Below are positions 1 to 6,897 of a stretch of 26,405 nt of DNA, one piece after another (positions within the stretch are counted from its first letter, which is position 1; the number at the start of each line of letters is the position of its first letter). Below the pieces are notes generated by a model that saw nothing but the letters and a program-made list of their open reading frames with translations, had not been told where the DNA came from and did no database searches. The stretch is from Desulfobacteraceae bacterium (GTDB lineage Bacteria > Desulfobacterota > Desulfobacteria > Desulfobacterales > Desulfobacteraceae), in contig JAFLJU010000476.1 in the NCBI GenBank assembly GCA_022712835.1, positions 1 to 26,405 on the forward strand. The letters run 5' to 3'. The position numbers and the translations under genes are program-made.

Positions 1-297
1 AATTTTATCATCTTCTATTAATGGGCTTACCGAACTTCATAGCGATATACTTCACTTGCTCGGCGTGCCTGATATCGTTTATCGCAATGTCAAAGACCAG
101 TGGTGGCAGTTTAAGCCTACCTAATTCAAATTTTGAGTGGCAAAAAATGGAAAAAAGTATCAGCTCATAGTGCGAAATGTCAGAGATAACCCCCTGACAG
201 ATGGATATCTTGCCAGGAAGTTGCATAAAACAATTGCGGATAAGGCTGAACGTCCCCATTCGCTGAGCTTTTAACTTGTTCCATTAAAGCCGCACCT
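1..297. mobile_element. Probable end of an insertion sequence (partial)
   Basis: The left edge looks like the last part of an insertion sequence that continues outside the window. An open frame enters from the left and stops at 124. About 170 bp of sequence without a convincing gene follows, and at about 295-298 the sequence switches abruptly, inside one codon run, to a well-recognisable AAA ATPase gene on the minus strand, broken just after its Walker A motif. An insertion into that gene explains this best. The candidate terminal sequence, read inward from the boundary on the minus strand, begins GGTGCGGCTTTAAT. The other end, the target duplication and the family cannot be seen, so this is an inference from the broken gene. 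Confidence 0.4.
2..124 (+). CDS. C-terminal end of an unidentified protein, possibly a transposase (partial)
   Basis: A 40-codon open frame enters from the window edge and ends at a TAA at 122-124. Its residues (ending ...DQWWQFKPT) have the composition of real coding sequence, whereas the opposite-strand frame through the same DNA does not. The position next to a gene that was cut in its Walker A region suggests it is the tail of a transposase. I do not recognise the family, and the fragment is too short for a firm call. Confidence 0.35.
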   Translation: MLSSSINGLTELHSDILHLLGVPDIVYRNVKDQWWQFKPT

Positions 298-855
298 TAA
301 TGATTTGCCAGTTCCGGGGATACCAACAAGGATGATGCCCTTGAGGCGCAGCAGGTGTTCGTTACCAGATTCATGTGCTCTGGAACGATTGCTGATAAAT
401 GTTTTCAAATTATCTAATCCTCCTACATCTTTAATATTAGCAGGTTCCCAAAACTCCATTAACCCAGACTTTCGAATCATTTGAGATTTCTGATCTGAGA
501 TGATATTAATTGAACAATAGCCTTTTTTAATAAGTGAGAGTGCGAATGCAGTTTCTGCTTCAAACTCTGTGAGGCCTTTTGCTGCACGGGCGGCTTTTTT
601 GTTAATGTTGACATTGACTGATGTGCAAAGTTCTTTTTGCAGATTTATCAATGCGGAATCGTCCGGTAATGGCAGATCAATTATAATAAAATATTTCTCG
701 ATTTCTGGTGTCATTGTTATTACCGGACTGATCATTATCAATGCACAGCCGATTCCTTTCCAGCGGATCACACCGTTCTGGATCGCCTGAATCACTACAG
801 GAATTTCCAGGAACAGGTGCAGATTTTGGCAGATGAGCACAGTATCGCTATACAT
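298..855 (-). pseudogene. AAA ATPase (Ycf46-like) fragment, truncated at both ends
   Basis: The roughly 186 codons match the middle of the Ycf46-like AAA ATPase family. The N-terminal non-catalytic part comes first (SDTVLICQNLHLFLEIPVVIQAIQ, then a ...LIMISPV...EIEKYFIIIDLPLP segment). A linker (FWEPANIKDVGGLDNLKTFI) follows, then the Walker A loop GIPGTGKS near 302-325. Immediately after GKSL the protein ends in unrelated residues, so the Walker B, sensor and arginine-finger parts are missing. The N-terminal 60-100 residues expected in the family are also missing, because at about 855 the sequence changes to a cupin relic on the opposite strand. The 3' break fits an insertion-sequence insertion; the 5' break looks like a deletion or rearrangement. 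It cannot make a working ATPase. Confidence 0.75.
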
Positions 856-859
856 ACCG

Positions 860-1016
860 GTTCAAATTCGACTTGATGCAGGTGGATATTTTCCTGATCA
901 TATCCATGACGATACATACCCAGATGATTTTGTCGAGATTGATAATGAATAGCATCAAATGATTAATACCGGTACGCAGCCTTTGCGTGTTTATGGGATT
1001 TAAAAATCAATCATGA
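860..1016 (+). pseudogene. Relic of a small cupin protein, paralogue of the gene at 7972-8292
   Basis: Frame 860-1003 reads VQIRLDAGGYFPDHIHDD, then TYPDDFVEIDNE, a TAG stop at 950-952, then HQMINTGTQPLRVYGI. This aligns closely with residues 35 onward of the intact cupin at 7972-8292 (FQLELEAGGYTPDHIHDD ... GDFIEIDNEQHQVRNTDSEPLVFLAFRNQC). The relic lacks the first 34 residues and about 24 residues between the metal-binding histidine motif and the GDFIEI strand. It also has an in-frame stop where the intact copy has Gln. A one-base shift near 999 puts the end (FKNQS, TGA 1014-1016) back in register with FRNQC. All of this is read directly from the two sequences. It is a dead copy. Confidence 0.8.
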
Positions 1017-1070
1017 CACGTTAAACAAGGAATGGCTTTTCCATCGTAGAAAAAATAACTGATGAATACA

Positions 1071-2096
1071 CTATCTTTTGTCTGATCTGTAATGTCCGGG
1101 AGCTTTCCCTGTCCAGCGCCTAAATGACCTATAAAAGTTAGGTACTTCGCTGAAGCCAACTTTATAAGCAATTTGTTCGGTAGAAAGTGATGAACTCCGC
1201 AGAAGTTTGATGGCCTTTTTTTTCTGGATCTCAGCTACTATTTCTTTATATGAAGTTCCCTCATCCGTTAATCGGCGGCGAAGTGTTCTGGGTGACATAT
1301 TTAAATAGCGAGCAAGGCCTTCAAAATTAGTAATCTTATTCGGATGAAATTGAATTTCTTGAATGACTCTTTTTAAAACCGTTCCTCTGGTTTTGATACG
1401 GCGGGCCAATTCCCTGCAATCTTTAACATATGTTTTTTTTGAAAGTGGATCGGCCATGGGTAGTTGATGGGAAAGTACTTTTTTGTCAAAAATGGCTGTG
1501 TGTCTTTTGGTACCAAATATGACGGGGCATTGAAAAAGATCGTGGTACATGGAAGCATGCACCGGTCTTGGATAGGCGAAGCGAATCTCTTTGAATGGAA
1601 TCGGACTTCCCATAAGGTCGGTTGTTACTCGGTGCATTGATGAAAATTCTCTCTCAAAGATAAAAAGTGCTGCCTCTTCTAAATCAATTTTTTCCTTGGC
1701 TACAAAATGAACCAAGTTACCCTTCACGGTAATATTGAAATGAAAGTAAGTCAGTAGAAGCTCATCATATTTAAAAAGTACCTGCAACGCTTCTAAAAAA
1801 GTATTGCTATGAATTGCTGCAGCCCCTACTTTTCCTAAAACGCCAGCATGGTACTGCTTGCCAATCGACAAACCAAGTCCTGGCTTCTGAATAAGGTTGA
1901 TGATGTTCTTTATGACAATGAGTTCCTGATCAGGGGTTACAAGAAAATCTGGATCATCAAGATCCTTTACTCTTATACCGCCGTTCTTAATCAATCGCGA
2001 AAGACCAACGCCTTTCTTAGCCGCATACCTTGCCAATACTGCCAGCGTATTTACCGAACGAAAAAGCGGAAGGGGTTTTGGGGTAGATAATTGCAT
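1071..2096 (-). CDS. AraC-family transcriptional regulator (OruR/ArgR-like architecture)
   Basis: A 341-residue regulator. Residues ~20-205 resemble the 'arabinose-binding' type effector domain of OruR/ArgR-like AraC proteins, and residues ~250-338 are the double helix-turn-helix domain (NFEGLARYLNMSPRTLRRRL, then STEQIAYKVGFSEVPNFYRSFRRWTGKAPGHYR, the usual AraC signature). It should bind DNA at direct-repeat sites and respond to a small metabolite. The start at 2096 is preceded by GGAGAG at good distance. It is divergent from the operon starting at 2282, with a 185-bp shared control region holding a 26-bp element at 2133-2158. That element recurs in front of two other transcription units in this window, so this protein is the obvious candidate to bind it and to control itself. 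The effector is unknown. Confidence 0.9.
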   Translation of the reverse strand: MQLSTPKPLPLFRSVNTLAVLARYAAKKGVGLSRLIKNGGIRVKDLDDPDFLVTPDQELIVIKNIINLIQKPGLGLSIGKQYHAGVLGKVGAAAIHSNTFLEALQVLFKYDELLLTYFHFNITVKGNLVHFVAKEKIDLEEAALFIFEREFSSMHRVTTDLMGSPIPFKEIRFAYPRPVHASMYHDLFQCPVIFGTKRHTAIFDKKVLSHQLPMADPLSKKTYVKDCRELARRIKTRGTVLKRVIQEIQFHPNKITNFEGLARYLNMSPRTLRRRLTDEGTSYKEIVAEIQKKKAIKLLRSSSLSTEQIAYKVGFSEVPNFYRSFRRWTGKAPGHYRSDKR

Positions 2097-2132
2097 ACTC
2101 TCTCCGGATAAATGTTTGTTTCATATAAATGT

Positions 2133-2197
2133 GACCGTAAATGATAATGTTATTGGCCTTTAGCGCAATTGTCAAGCAACGCCTCCCAGACTAAACT
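2133..2197 (+). promoter_or_regulatory. Element copy 1 plus -35/-10, upstream of the SCP2-like/ThDP operon
   Basis: The 26-bp element at 2133-2158 has left block GACCG, core TGATAATG and right block ATTGGCC. Exactly 10 bp after it lies TTGTCA (2169-2174), then a 17-bp gap and TAAACT (2192-2197), giving a predicted start near 2204, about 78 nt before the ATG at 2282. The same arrangement recurs at 6674-6739 and, on the minus strand, at 11506-11442. Copy 1 and copy 2 match at 21 of 26 positions. The element also sits 37 bp upstream of the divergent AraC-type gene, so binding there could repress that gene. Confidence 0.65.
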
Positions 2198-2281
2198 CTA
2201 TGGAAATATTGTGGCATTCTGTTGTGCCTGAATTGGTCAGGTTAGTTTATACAAACAATATTATTATCCAAGGAGATATCC

Positions 2282-2638
2282 ATGAAATTTTCTCTGTTGC
2301 TTTTCGCTCTCGGGCAGATTCTGAAGATCGCCAATCTTTTCCATGGAAGGTTCAAAAGGCATATCCGTAAGACAAAAGCAAGGATACTGATTAAAACCAG
2401 CGACGGGAACCGCGGCCGGATTTTTGTATTCAATAAGGGGTGCTTTTCCTCGAGTACCAGGGATCTGGAAGAATATGACGCTGCCCTGGTATTCAGGAAT
2501 GCGGACTCTGGATTCAGGGTCCTGACCGACAAGAAAAAAGATGCAGCCTTCTCCGCCGCAGCCAGGGGCGACCTTACAGTTGAAGGCATGAGCTTCTGGG
2601 CCCAGTGGTTCGAAGACGCTACACGACTGGTCATGTAA
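2282..2638 (+). CDS. Small protein with SCP2-like sterol-carrier pattern
   Basis: A 118-residue protein with a strong ribosome-binding site (AAGGAG). It starts with a short hydrophobic stretch (FSLLLFALGQILKIANLF), followed by a basic patch. The rest has the alternating beta pattern of SCP2-type domains: ARILIKTSDGNRGRIFVFNKGCFSS, ...EYDAALVFRNADSGFRVL, and the closing helix-strand AFSAAARGDLTVEGMSFWAQWF, where a 'G-l-v-G' turn is typical. SCP2 domains bind lipids or acyl groups non-covalently, so a carrier or chaperone role for a hydrophobic substrate of the following enzyme is possible. It is the first gene of the operon and is separated by 53 bp from the ThDP enzyme. The family call rests on pattern only and could be wrong. 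Confidence 0.6.
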   Translation: MKFSLLLFALGQILKIANLFHGRFKRHIRKTKARILIKTSDGNRGRIFVFNKGCFSSSTRDLEEYDAALVFRNADSGFRVLTDKKKDAAFSAAARGDLTVEGMSFWAQWFEDATRLVM

Positions 2639-2691
2639 AAATTTACAACGAGCACAAGATAATAGAGTTTTAACCCTGTGAGGAGAAAATT

Positions 2692-4359
2692 ATGGGACAG
2701 ATTTTCGGCGGCCATATTGCAGCCAAATACATGAAGGAAGTTGAGAATGTTAAATTGGTTTTTACCTTATCCGGCGGCCATATTGAAAATATTCTGGACG
2801 GATTAAACACATACGGCATCAGGGCCTTAGATGTCAGGCATGAACAAGCTGCAGCGATGATGGCACACGGCTGGTCCATATACAAGGACCGGCCCGGTGT
2901 CTGCCTTGTAACAGCCGGACCCGGATTTACCAATGCCGTTACTGGTATTGCCAATGCCTTTTTGGATTGCGCCCCTCTGGTGGTGCTCTGCGGCAGGCAT
3001 CCCCTGCGGGACGATAATACCGATGCGCTCCAGGAGATGAACCAGATTGATATGGTCAAACCCATTACCAAGTGGTGCGCCACATGTTATGATATCAAGC
3101 GGATACCCGAGTACCTGGCCACGGCTTTCAGGCAGGCTGTGACGGGGCGGCCTGGGCCTGTGTTCCTGGAACTGCCCCCGGATATTCTTTTTGTTTCCAT
3201 GGAGGAAAAAGACGTGATTTTTCCTGCCAAAAAACATCACAAAGCCATCACCCGTCCCCACGATTCGGAACTGCAGGCGGCCGCAAAGTTGATCAGCTCG
3301 GCCCAAAGGCCATTATTTATCGGGGGTAGCGGTGTCGGCTTCAGTAAAAACAAAGATGCTTTTAAAACCTTTATTGAAAAGACAAGAATTCCCTTTGCAC
3401 TTCTGAACAATGGTCGGGGTTCCCTGCCCGATACCCATCCCCTTTCACTGGCCGAGTGGGGATTCGTGGCAGTGGCAGCCACCGCCCCACAGGCGGATGT
3501 TATCATTGCCGCGGGACTCAGGTTCAGCTGGGTGATGCAGGCCACCAAGCTTTTTCCCGATGCCCAGGTGATCCGCATTGACATCGACCCTGCTGAAATT
3601 GACAGAAATCGGACATCACAGGTCGGATTAGTCGGGGACTGCTCCGATGTATTTGATCTGTTAACACCCATGGTCAAATCCATGGATCATAGTCCCTGGC
3701 TGGATACTGTGAGAAAAGCCGCCAAGGCCATGATGGTCACTGAAATACGGCAAAAAACAACCCCGTCCCACCCCATTCTGCCACTCCGGCTGGTGTCGCA
3801 GATCATGGAAGAATTTGGGGAAGACGCCTACTATGTGTCTGACGGCGGGGATACCAGCTACTACGGCATGGCTGGATTTTTGTCAAAGCACAAGGCAGGG
3901 GTGCTCTCTCCTGCGGGCTCCCTTTTAGGTTGCCTGGGGACGGGTATTCCTTTTGCCATGGCCGCAAAACTTGCCCATCCGGATAAACCGGTGATTCTGC
4001 TCCATGGTGACGGATCCTTCGGTATGAACGCCATGGAATTCGACACCATGGTCCGCCATAATATCCCGGTGATCTGTGTCATCAACAACGACTGTGCCTG
4101 GGGAATGATCAAGCATTCCCAGGAAATTAGCCTTGGACCGGACAGATGCACCTGTTCGGAGCTGGGCCTGTGCCATTATGAAAAAGTGGTGGAAGGACTA
4201 GGCGGATACGGAGAATTTGTGGAAAAGGACGAGGATATCATTCCGGCCATCAAGCGTGCGGCAGCTTCTGGTAAACCCGCCTGCATCAACGTTATCACCG
4301 ATCCCACCGTAATGAGTCCGGCCACTGCCATGTTTTACCAAAACCTCTCTGATTTCTGA
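2692..4359 (+). CDS. ThDP-dependent enzyme (acetolactate synthase / 2-hydroxyacyl-CoA lyase superfamily)
   Basis: A 555-residue protein, the usual length of the family, with AGGAG ahead of its ATG. The N-terminal Pyr domain carries the cofactor-activating glutamate in RHEQAAAMMAHG (Glu51) and the AGPGFTNAVTGIANA loop. The middle domain (~190-330) has the RIDIDPAEIDRN strand typical of acetolactate-synthase folds. The C-terminal PP domain has the ThDP/Mg motif GDGSFGMN (439-446) ending in NND, about 28 residues on. The wording of this motif (GDGSFGMNAMEFDTMVRHN) resembles 2-hydroxyacyl-CoA lyases and oxalyl-CoA decarboxylases as much as acetolactate synthase. There is no adjacent small regulatory subunit and no leucine/isoleucine genes, so a catabolic C-C lyase or 2-oxoacid decarboxylase is more likely than amino-acid synthesis. 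The substrate is not decided by sequence. Confidence 0.85.
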   Translation: MGQIFGGHIAAKYMKEVENVKLVFTLSGGHIENILDGLNTYGIRALDVRHEQAAAMMAHGWSIYKDRPGVCLVTAGPGFTNAVTGIANAFLDCAPLVVLCGRHPLRDDNTDALQEMNQIDMVKPITKWCATCYDIKRIPEYLATAFRQAVTGRPGPVFLELPPDILFVSMEEKDVIFPAKKHHKAITRPHDSELQAAAKLISSAQRPLFIGGSGVGFSKNKDAFKTFIEKTRIPFALLNNGRGSLPDTHPLSLAEWGFVAVAATAPQADVIIAAGLRFSWVMQATKLFPDAQVIRIDIDPAEIDRNRTSQVGLVGDCSDVFDLLTPMVKSMDHSPWLDTVRKAAKAMMVTEIRQKTTPSHPILPLRLVSQIMEEFGEDAYYVSDGGDTSYYGMAGFLSKHKAGVLSPAGSLLGCLGTGIPFAMAAKLAHPDKPVILLHGDGSFGMNAMEFDTMVRHNIPVICVINNDCAWGMIKHSQEISLGPDRCTCSELGLCHYEKVVEGLGGYGEFVEKDEDIIPAIKRAAASGKPACINVITDPTVMSPATAMFYQNLSDF

Positions 4360-4414
4360 AAGAAGCGGACAGGCAGGCAACCCTGAAGCAGTATAATCGT
4401 TAATGAGGTGAGGT

Positions 4415-5242
4415 ATGCCAAATAAAATAAAAATTCATATTCTCCATTGCGGGGCAACCATTGTGGATAAAACCACGATTTTTATGCCAGAAAAAAAGCC
4501 TTTAAATCCCTTTGCCATACTGGGACTGTTTCGTTCCCAAAAGCACCGGATCAAGATTCCCGTAACCGTATATTTGATTGAACACCCAAAGGGAAATATT
4601 CTTATAGACACAGGGTTCAACAAAACCGTTCGGACCTCTCCAGTGAAAGAATTGACCTTGCTTCACTATCTGGTCAACAAACCCCTGCAAAAACCTGGCG
4701 AGTCGGTTGACGAGGTTCTGGATGCAATGGGGATTGGATCTGCAGACCTTGATTATGTTGTCCTGTCCCACCTGCATACCGACCACGCCAGCGGCCTGAA
4801 ATTGGTCAAAGACGCCAAAAATATTCTGGTCAGCAGGGATGAACTGACCTTCGCCACCAAGGAAAAAATAAAGTATGTACACCATATGTGGGAGGGGATT
4901 GATCTGAAAACATTTAATTTCAACCCATCGGGGATTGGGCCTGCTGGTCGGTCTTACGACCTTTTCGGCGACGGTTCCGTGGTGTTTGTATCTCTACCCG
5001 GTCATACGCCGGGACTATCTGCAACCATGGTAAATAACAACGGTAAATTCGCTCTACTTACAGCAGATTGTGGCTATGCCCGAAAATCATGGGAGCAAAT
5101 GATACTGCCCGGAGTGATGAGCAGTCGGCAGGAGACGATTCGCTCTTTTGAATGGATCTCCGGTATGGCCAAAAAGGAGAACTGTGTGGCCTGCCTTGCC
5201 AACCATGAAATGGATCTCGATTCAATGGTTATTGAACTATAG
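4415..5242 (+). CDS. Metallo-beta-lactamase-fold hydrolase (lactonase-like)
   Basis: A 275-residue protein of the MBL superfamily. All metal ligands are visible: HLHTDH (His119, His121, Asp123, His124), the GHTPG histidine (His197), the bridging Asp218 in TADCG, and His264 near the C-terminus. The order IDTGFN ... SHLHTDHASGL ... LPGHTPGLSA ... TADC is that of the AttM/BlcC/AiiA-like lactonases, which open gamma-lactones or acyl-homoserine lactones. It lies 55 bp after the ThDP gene with its own GAGGTGAGG site, and 41 bp before a propeller pseudogene of a family that also contains lactonases. A role in hydrolysing a lactone intermediate of the same pathway is an inference. No signal peptide is seen, so it is probably cytoplasmic. 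Confidence 0.85.
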   Translation: MPNKIKIHILHCGATIVDKTTIFMPEKKPLNPFAILGLFRSQKHRIKIPVTVYLIEHPKGNILIDTGFNKTVRTSPVKELTLLHYLVNKPLQKPGESVDEVLDAMGIGSADLDYVVLSHLHTDHASGLKLVKDAKNILVSRDELTFATKEKIKYVHHMWEGIDLKTFNFNPSGIGPAGRSYDLFGDGSVVFVSLPGHTPGLSATMVNNNGKFALLTADCGYARKSWEQMILPGVMSSRQETIRSFEWISGMAKKENCVACLANHEMDLDSMVIEL

Positions 5243-5283
5243 TTTCGGCAGAAAATTTCAACCAGGTTTAAAAAGGAAGGAAT

Positions 5284-6210
5284 ATGTCATCTGAACAGAA
5301 ACGATCCACAAATATGAAATCCATAATAGCATTAAAACTGTCTTTATTGTATGGCAATTATCGCTGTGGTGATTGCTGGCTGGTGGTATGCACAAGCTCC
5401 ACCACCCCATTTTACCGTGCAGCCGGCGTTTGAAATGGGCCCGGTTCCCGATCATATCTCCCGGGTGATTGCCCAGGGGGATCCCCTGTCCCAAGAGTTG
5501 CTGGTGTCATTTGAAAACCTGCGGGGCCATGATGAAATCGTTCTCCAAGAATCTTTGAGAAGGGCTTTTGTAACATGTATGGACGGTTGGATATGGATCC
5601 TTGATCTTAAAAATAAAGCAGCAAAACCCTTTGTGGATGCACCATTGATGGCGACTGGGACCTTGCAGGTTCCAGGGAATCAGGACAAAATTGTATTCTG
5701 CTCCTCCTATCTTTACGGTGCAACCTATCCGACCAACGAAAAGGTCGGTATTTATGAATTGACCATCTCCGACAAGTCAATCCGTCCATTGGTTCTTCGT
5801 GCGCCGAAACTGCCCGTTGACTTTAATCTGCCCAAGGGCAACCAGGATATGGTCTATACAGAGCAGAATTCAGCAGGGCTTTGGCTGGACTGGGTGAACG
5901 AAAAAAACAGTCGCCCCCCTTAAATTCTGCAATGATCTGGACATGAGAAGTGACGGCAAGTGGATTTATTTCAGCGAACCCTTTGCGTATGAAGGTGCAT
6001 CCATGGGGGTGGGGCTGTTGGTGAAGCGGTAACCCTTGGGCGTAACTGGTTTATCTGGTGCCTTGACCTTGAGAAGCAGACCATGGGCTGCGTGGGAAGG
6101 AGGTATACATTCCCCGACGGTGTGTTACTGGAAACCGATGGGGTGGGCAAAGAAACCTCCGTGCTCATATCTGAAACGGTTAAGTTCAGGATATTGAGAC
6201 TCTACCTTTA
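5284..6210 (+). pseudogene. Strictosidine synthase / SMP-30-like beta-propeller, frameshifted and truncated
   Basis: A good AAGGAAGG site precedes the ATG at 5284 (MSSEQKRSTNMKSIIALKLSLL). The frame must shift near 5350 to continue into the membrane anchor MAIIAVVIAGWWYAQ and the propeller (5351-5923). A second shift at the C6 run around 5914-5920 restores KFCNDLDMRSDGKWIYFSEPFAYEGASMG. A third, at the G runs around 6003-6013, gives GAVGEAVTLGRNWFIWCLDLEK ... YTFPDGVLLET ... TSVLISETVKFRILRLYL. The blocks NDLDMRSDGKWIYFSEP and LISETVKFRILR are the family hallmarks of strictosidine-synthase-like six-blade propellers. It then breaks off at about 6205-6210, where a threonine aldolase fragment begins on the other strand, so the last blades are lost. 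Two of three shifts lie at homopolymers and could be sequencing errors, but the 3' truncation is not explained that way. Confidence 0.75.
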
Positions 6211-6539
6211 CCGTTGGGAGTGTCCACTGTGAGCAGTTTATGTCTGGTGGCCTCAATGACGCCGGTTTCATGGGTGGGAATATGCCCTGTCTTGGCAGTA
6301 ATGCTATCGTGGTGGTGGCGAAGCAGTTCGCTGATGGCAATTAAATTGGTCTGGGTCCCCCCAGATATGAGATGTACGCCAGCATCCTGGTCACCGACCA
6401 ATTTTTTGATTATTTGGACGGCGTTGCTGGAGTGGCGGTCCATGCAGTATCCTTTTTTCTGGGTCAAGTTGTGTTCTGCCAAAGCAGCTAAAATATTCGG
6501 ATGAGCACCTTCGCCATAATCGTTTTTAAAACTGTACAT
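6205..6539 (-). pseudogene. L-threonine aldolase-like beta-eliminating lyase, N-terminal fragment
   Basis: From the ATG at 6539 the protein reads MYSFKNDYGEGAHPNILAALAEHN ... GYCMDRHSSNAVQIIKKL ... VHLISGGTQTNLIAISELLRHHHDSI ... TGHIPTHETGVIEATRHKLLTV. This is the N-terminal third of the low-specificity threonine aldolase / beta-eliminating lyase family (normally about 340 residues), including the GGTQTN loop that contacts PLP phosphate and the HETG segment. Similarity stops after about 105-110 residues, close to the point where the opposing propeller pseudogene stops. The PLP-lysine half is absent, so the fragment should not be active. The upstream side is shared with the dehydrogenase gene at 6879 and contains element copy 3. 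Confidence 0.75.
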
Positions 6540-6673
6540 GGGGTCTCGGTGAAATCTAATTATGCTAAAATGATTGAGAGTTCAACTATTTTGCATGGTG
6601 TATATTTTTCTGACTATGTCAAGGCCGATTTATAAATGATCGCCACCCTCCGCTTACATATATAAATTCATCT

Positions 6674-6739
6674 GGCCGGAAATGATAACATAAATGTCCT
6701 CCACAGCTATTTTCAAGGCACTTGAAAAAGATTTATAAG
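6674..6739 (+). promoter_or_regulatory. Element copy 3 plus -35/-10, upstream of the hydroxyacid dehydrogenase
   Basis: The 26-bp element at 6674-6699 (left block GGCCG, core AATGATAA, right block AATGTCC) matches copies 1 and 2 at 19 of 26 positions each. Exactly 10 bp later comes TTTTCA (6710-6715), and after an 18-bp gap TATAAG (6734-6739). The predicted start is near 6746, leaving a leader of about 130 nt to the ATG at 6879. The leader holds a possible 8-codon frame, ATG 6757 to TGA 6783. The element also faces the broken threonine aldolase gene on the other strand. Confidence 0.6.
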
Positions 6740-6825
6740 AATATAGTGGAAGCTCTATGAACAGGTTCAATTTAAATGGATGAAGTTTAAGGCCTATCAT
6801 GCAGGAGAGGCAAAAAAAATTTTCG

Positions 6826-6897
6826 CTTATTTAGGAGGATGTATGGAGAAAATCGGAATTACTTATTTAGGAGGATGTATGGAAAAAGTCGGAATTG
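6826..6897 (+). repeat. 36-bp tandem duplication of a ribosome-binding site and start codon
   Basis: Positions 6826-6861 and 6862-6897 are two adjacent copies of a 36-bp unit that differ at only three positions. Each contains AGGAGG, four bases, ATG, and the first codons M-E-K-(I/V)-G-I. The unit is 12 codons long, so both ATGs (6843 and 6879) and an earlier ATG at 6780 are in one frame. Translation could begin at either duplicated site and give proteins that differ by 12 residues. Confidence 0.9.

Noticed and set aside
8..259. 83-codon minus-strand frame
   Set aside because: Its residues look random and it runs opposite to a more protein-like frame (2-124) and through the probable insertion-sequence end.
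2208..2226. Possible sigma-54 promoter (TGGCAT...TGTGCC) before the SCP2-like gene
   Set aside because: The GG and GC are 11 bp apart instead of 10 and the site is not needed, because a better sigma-70-like promoter with the shared 26-bp element lies just upstream.
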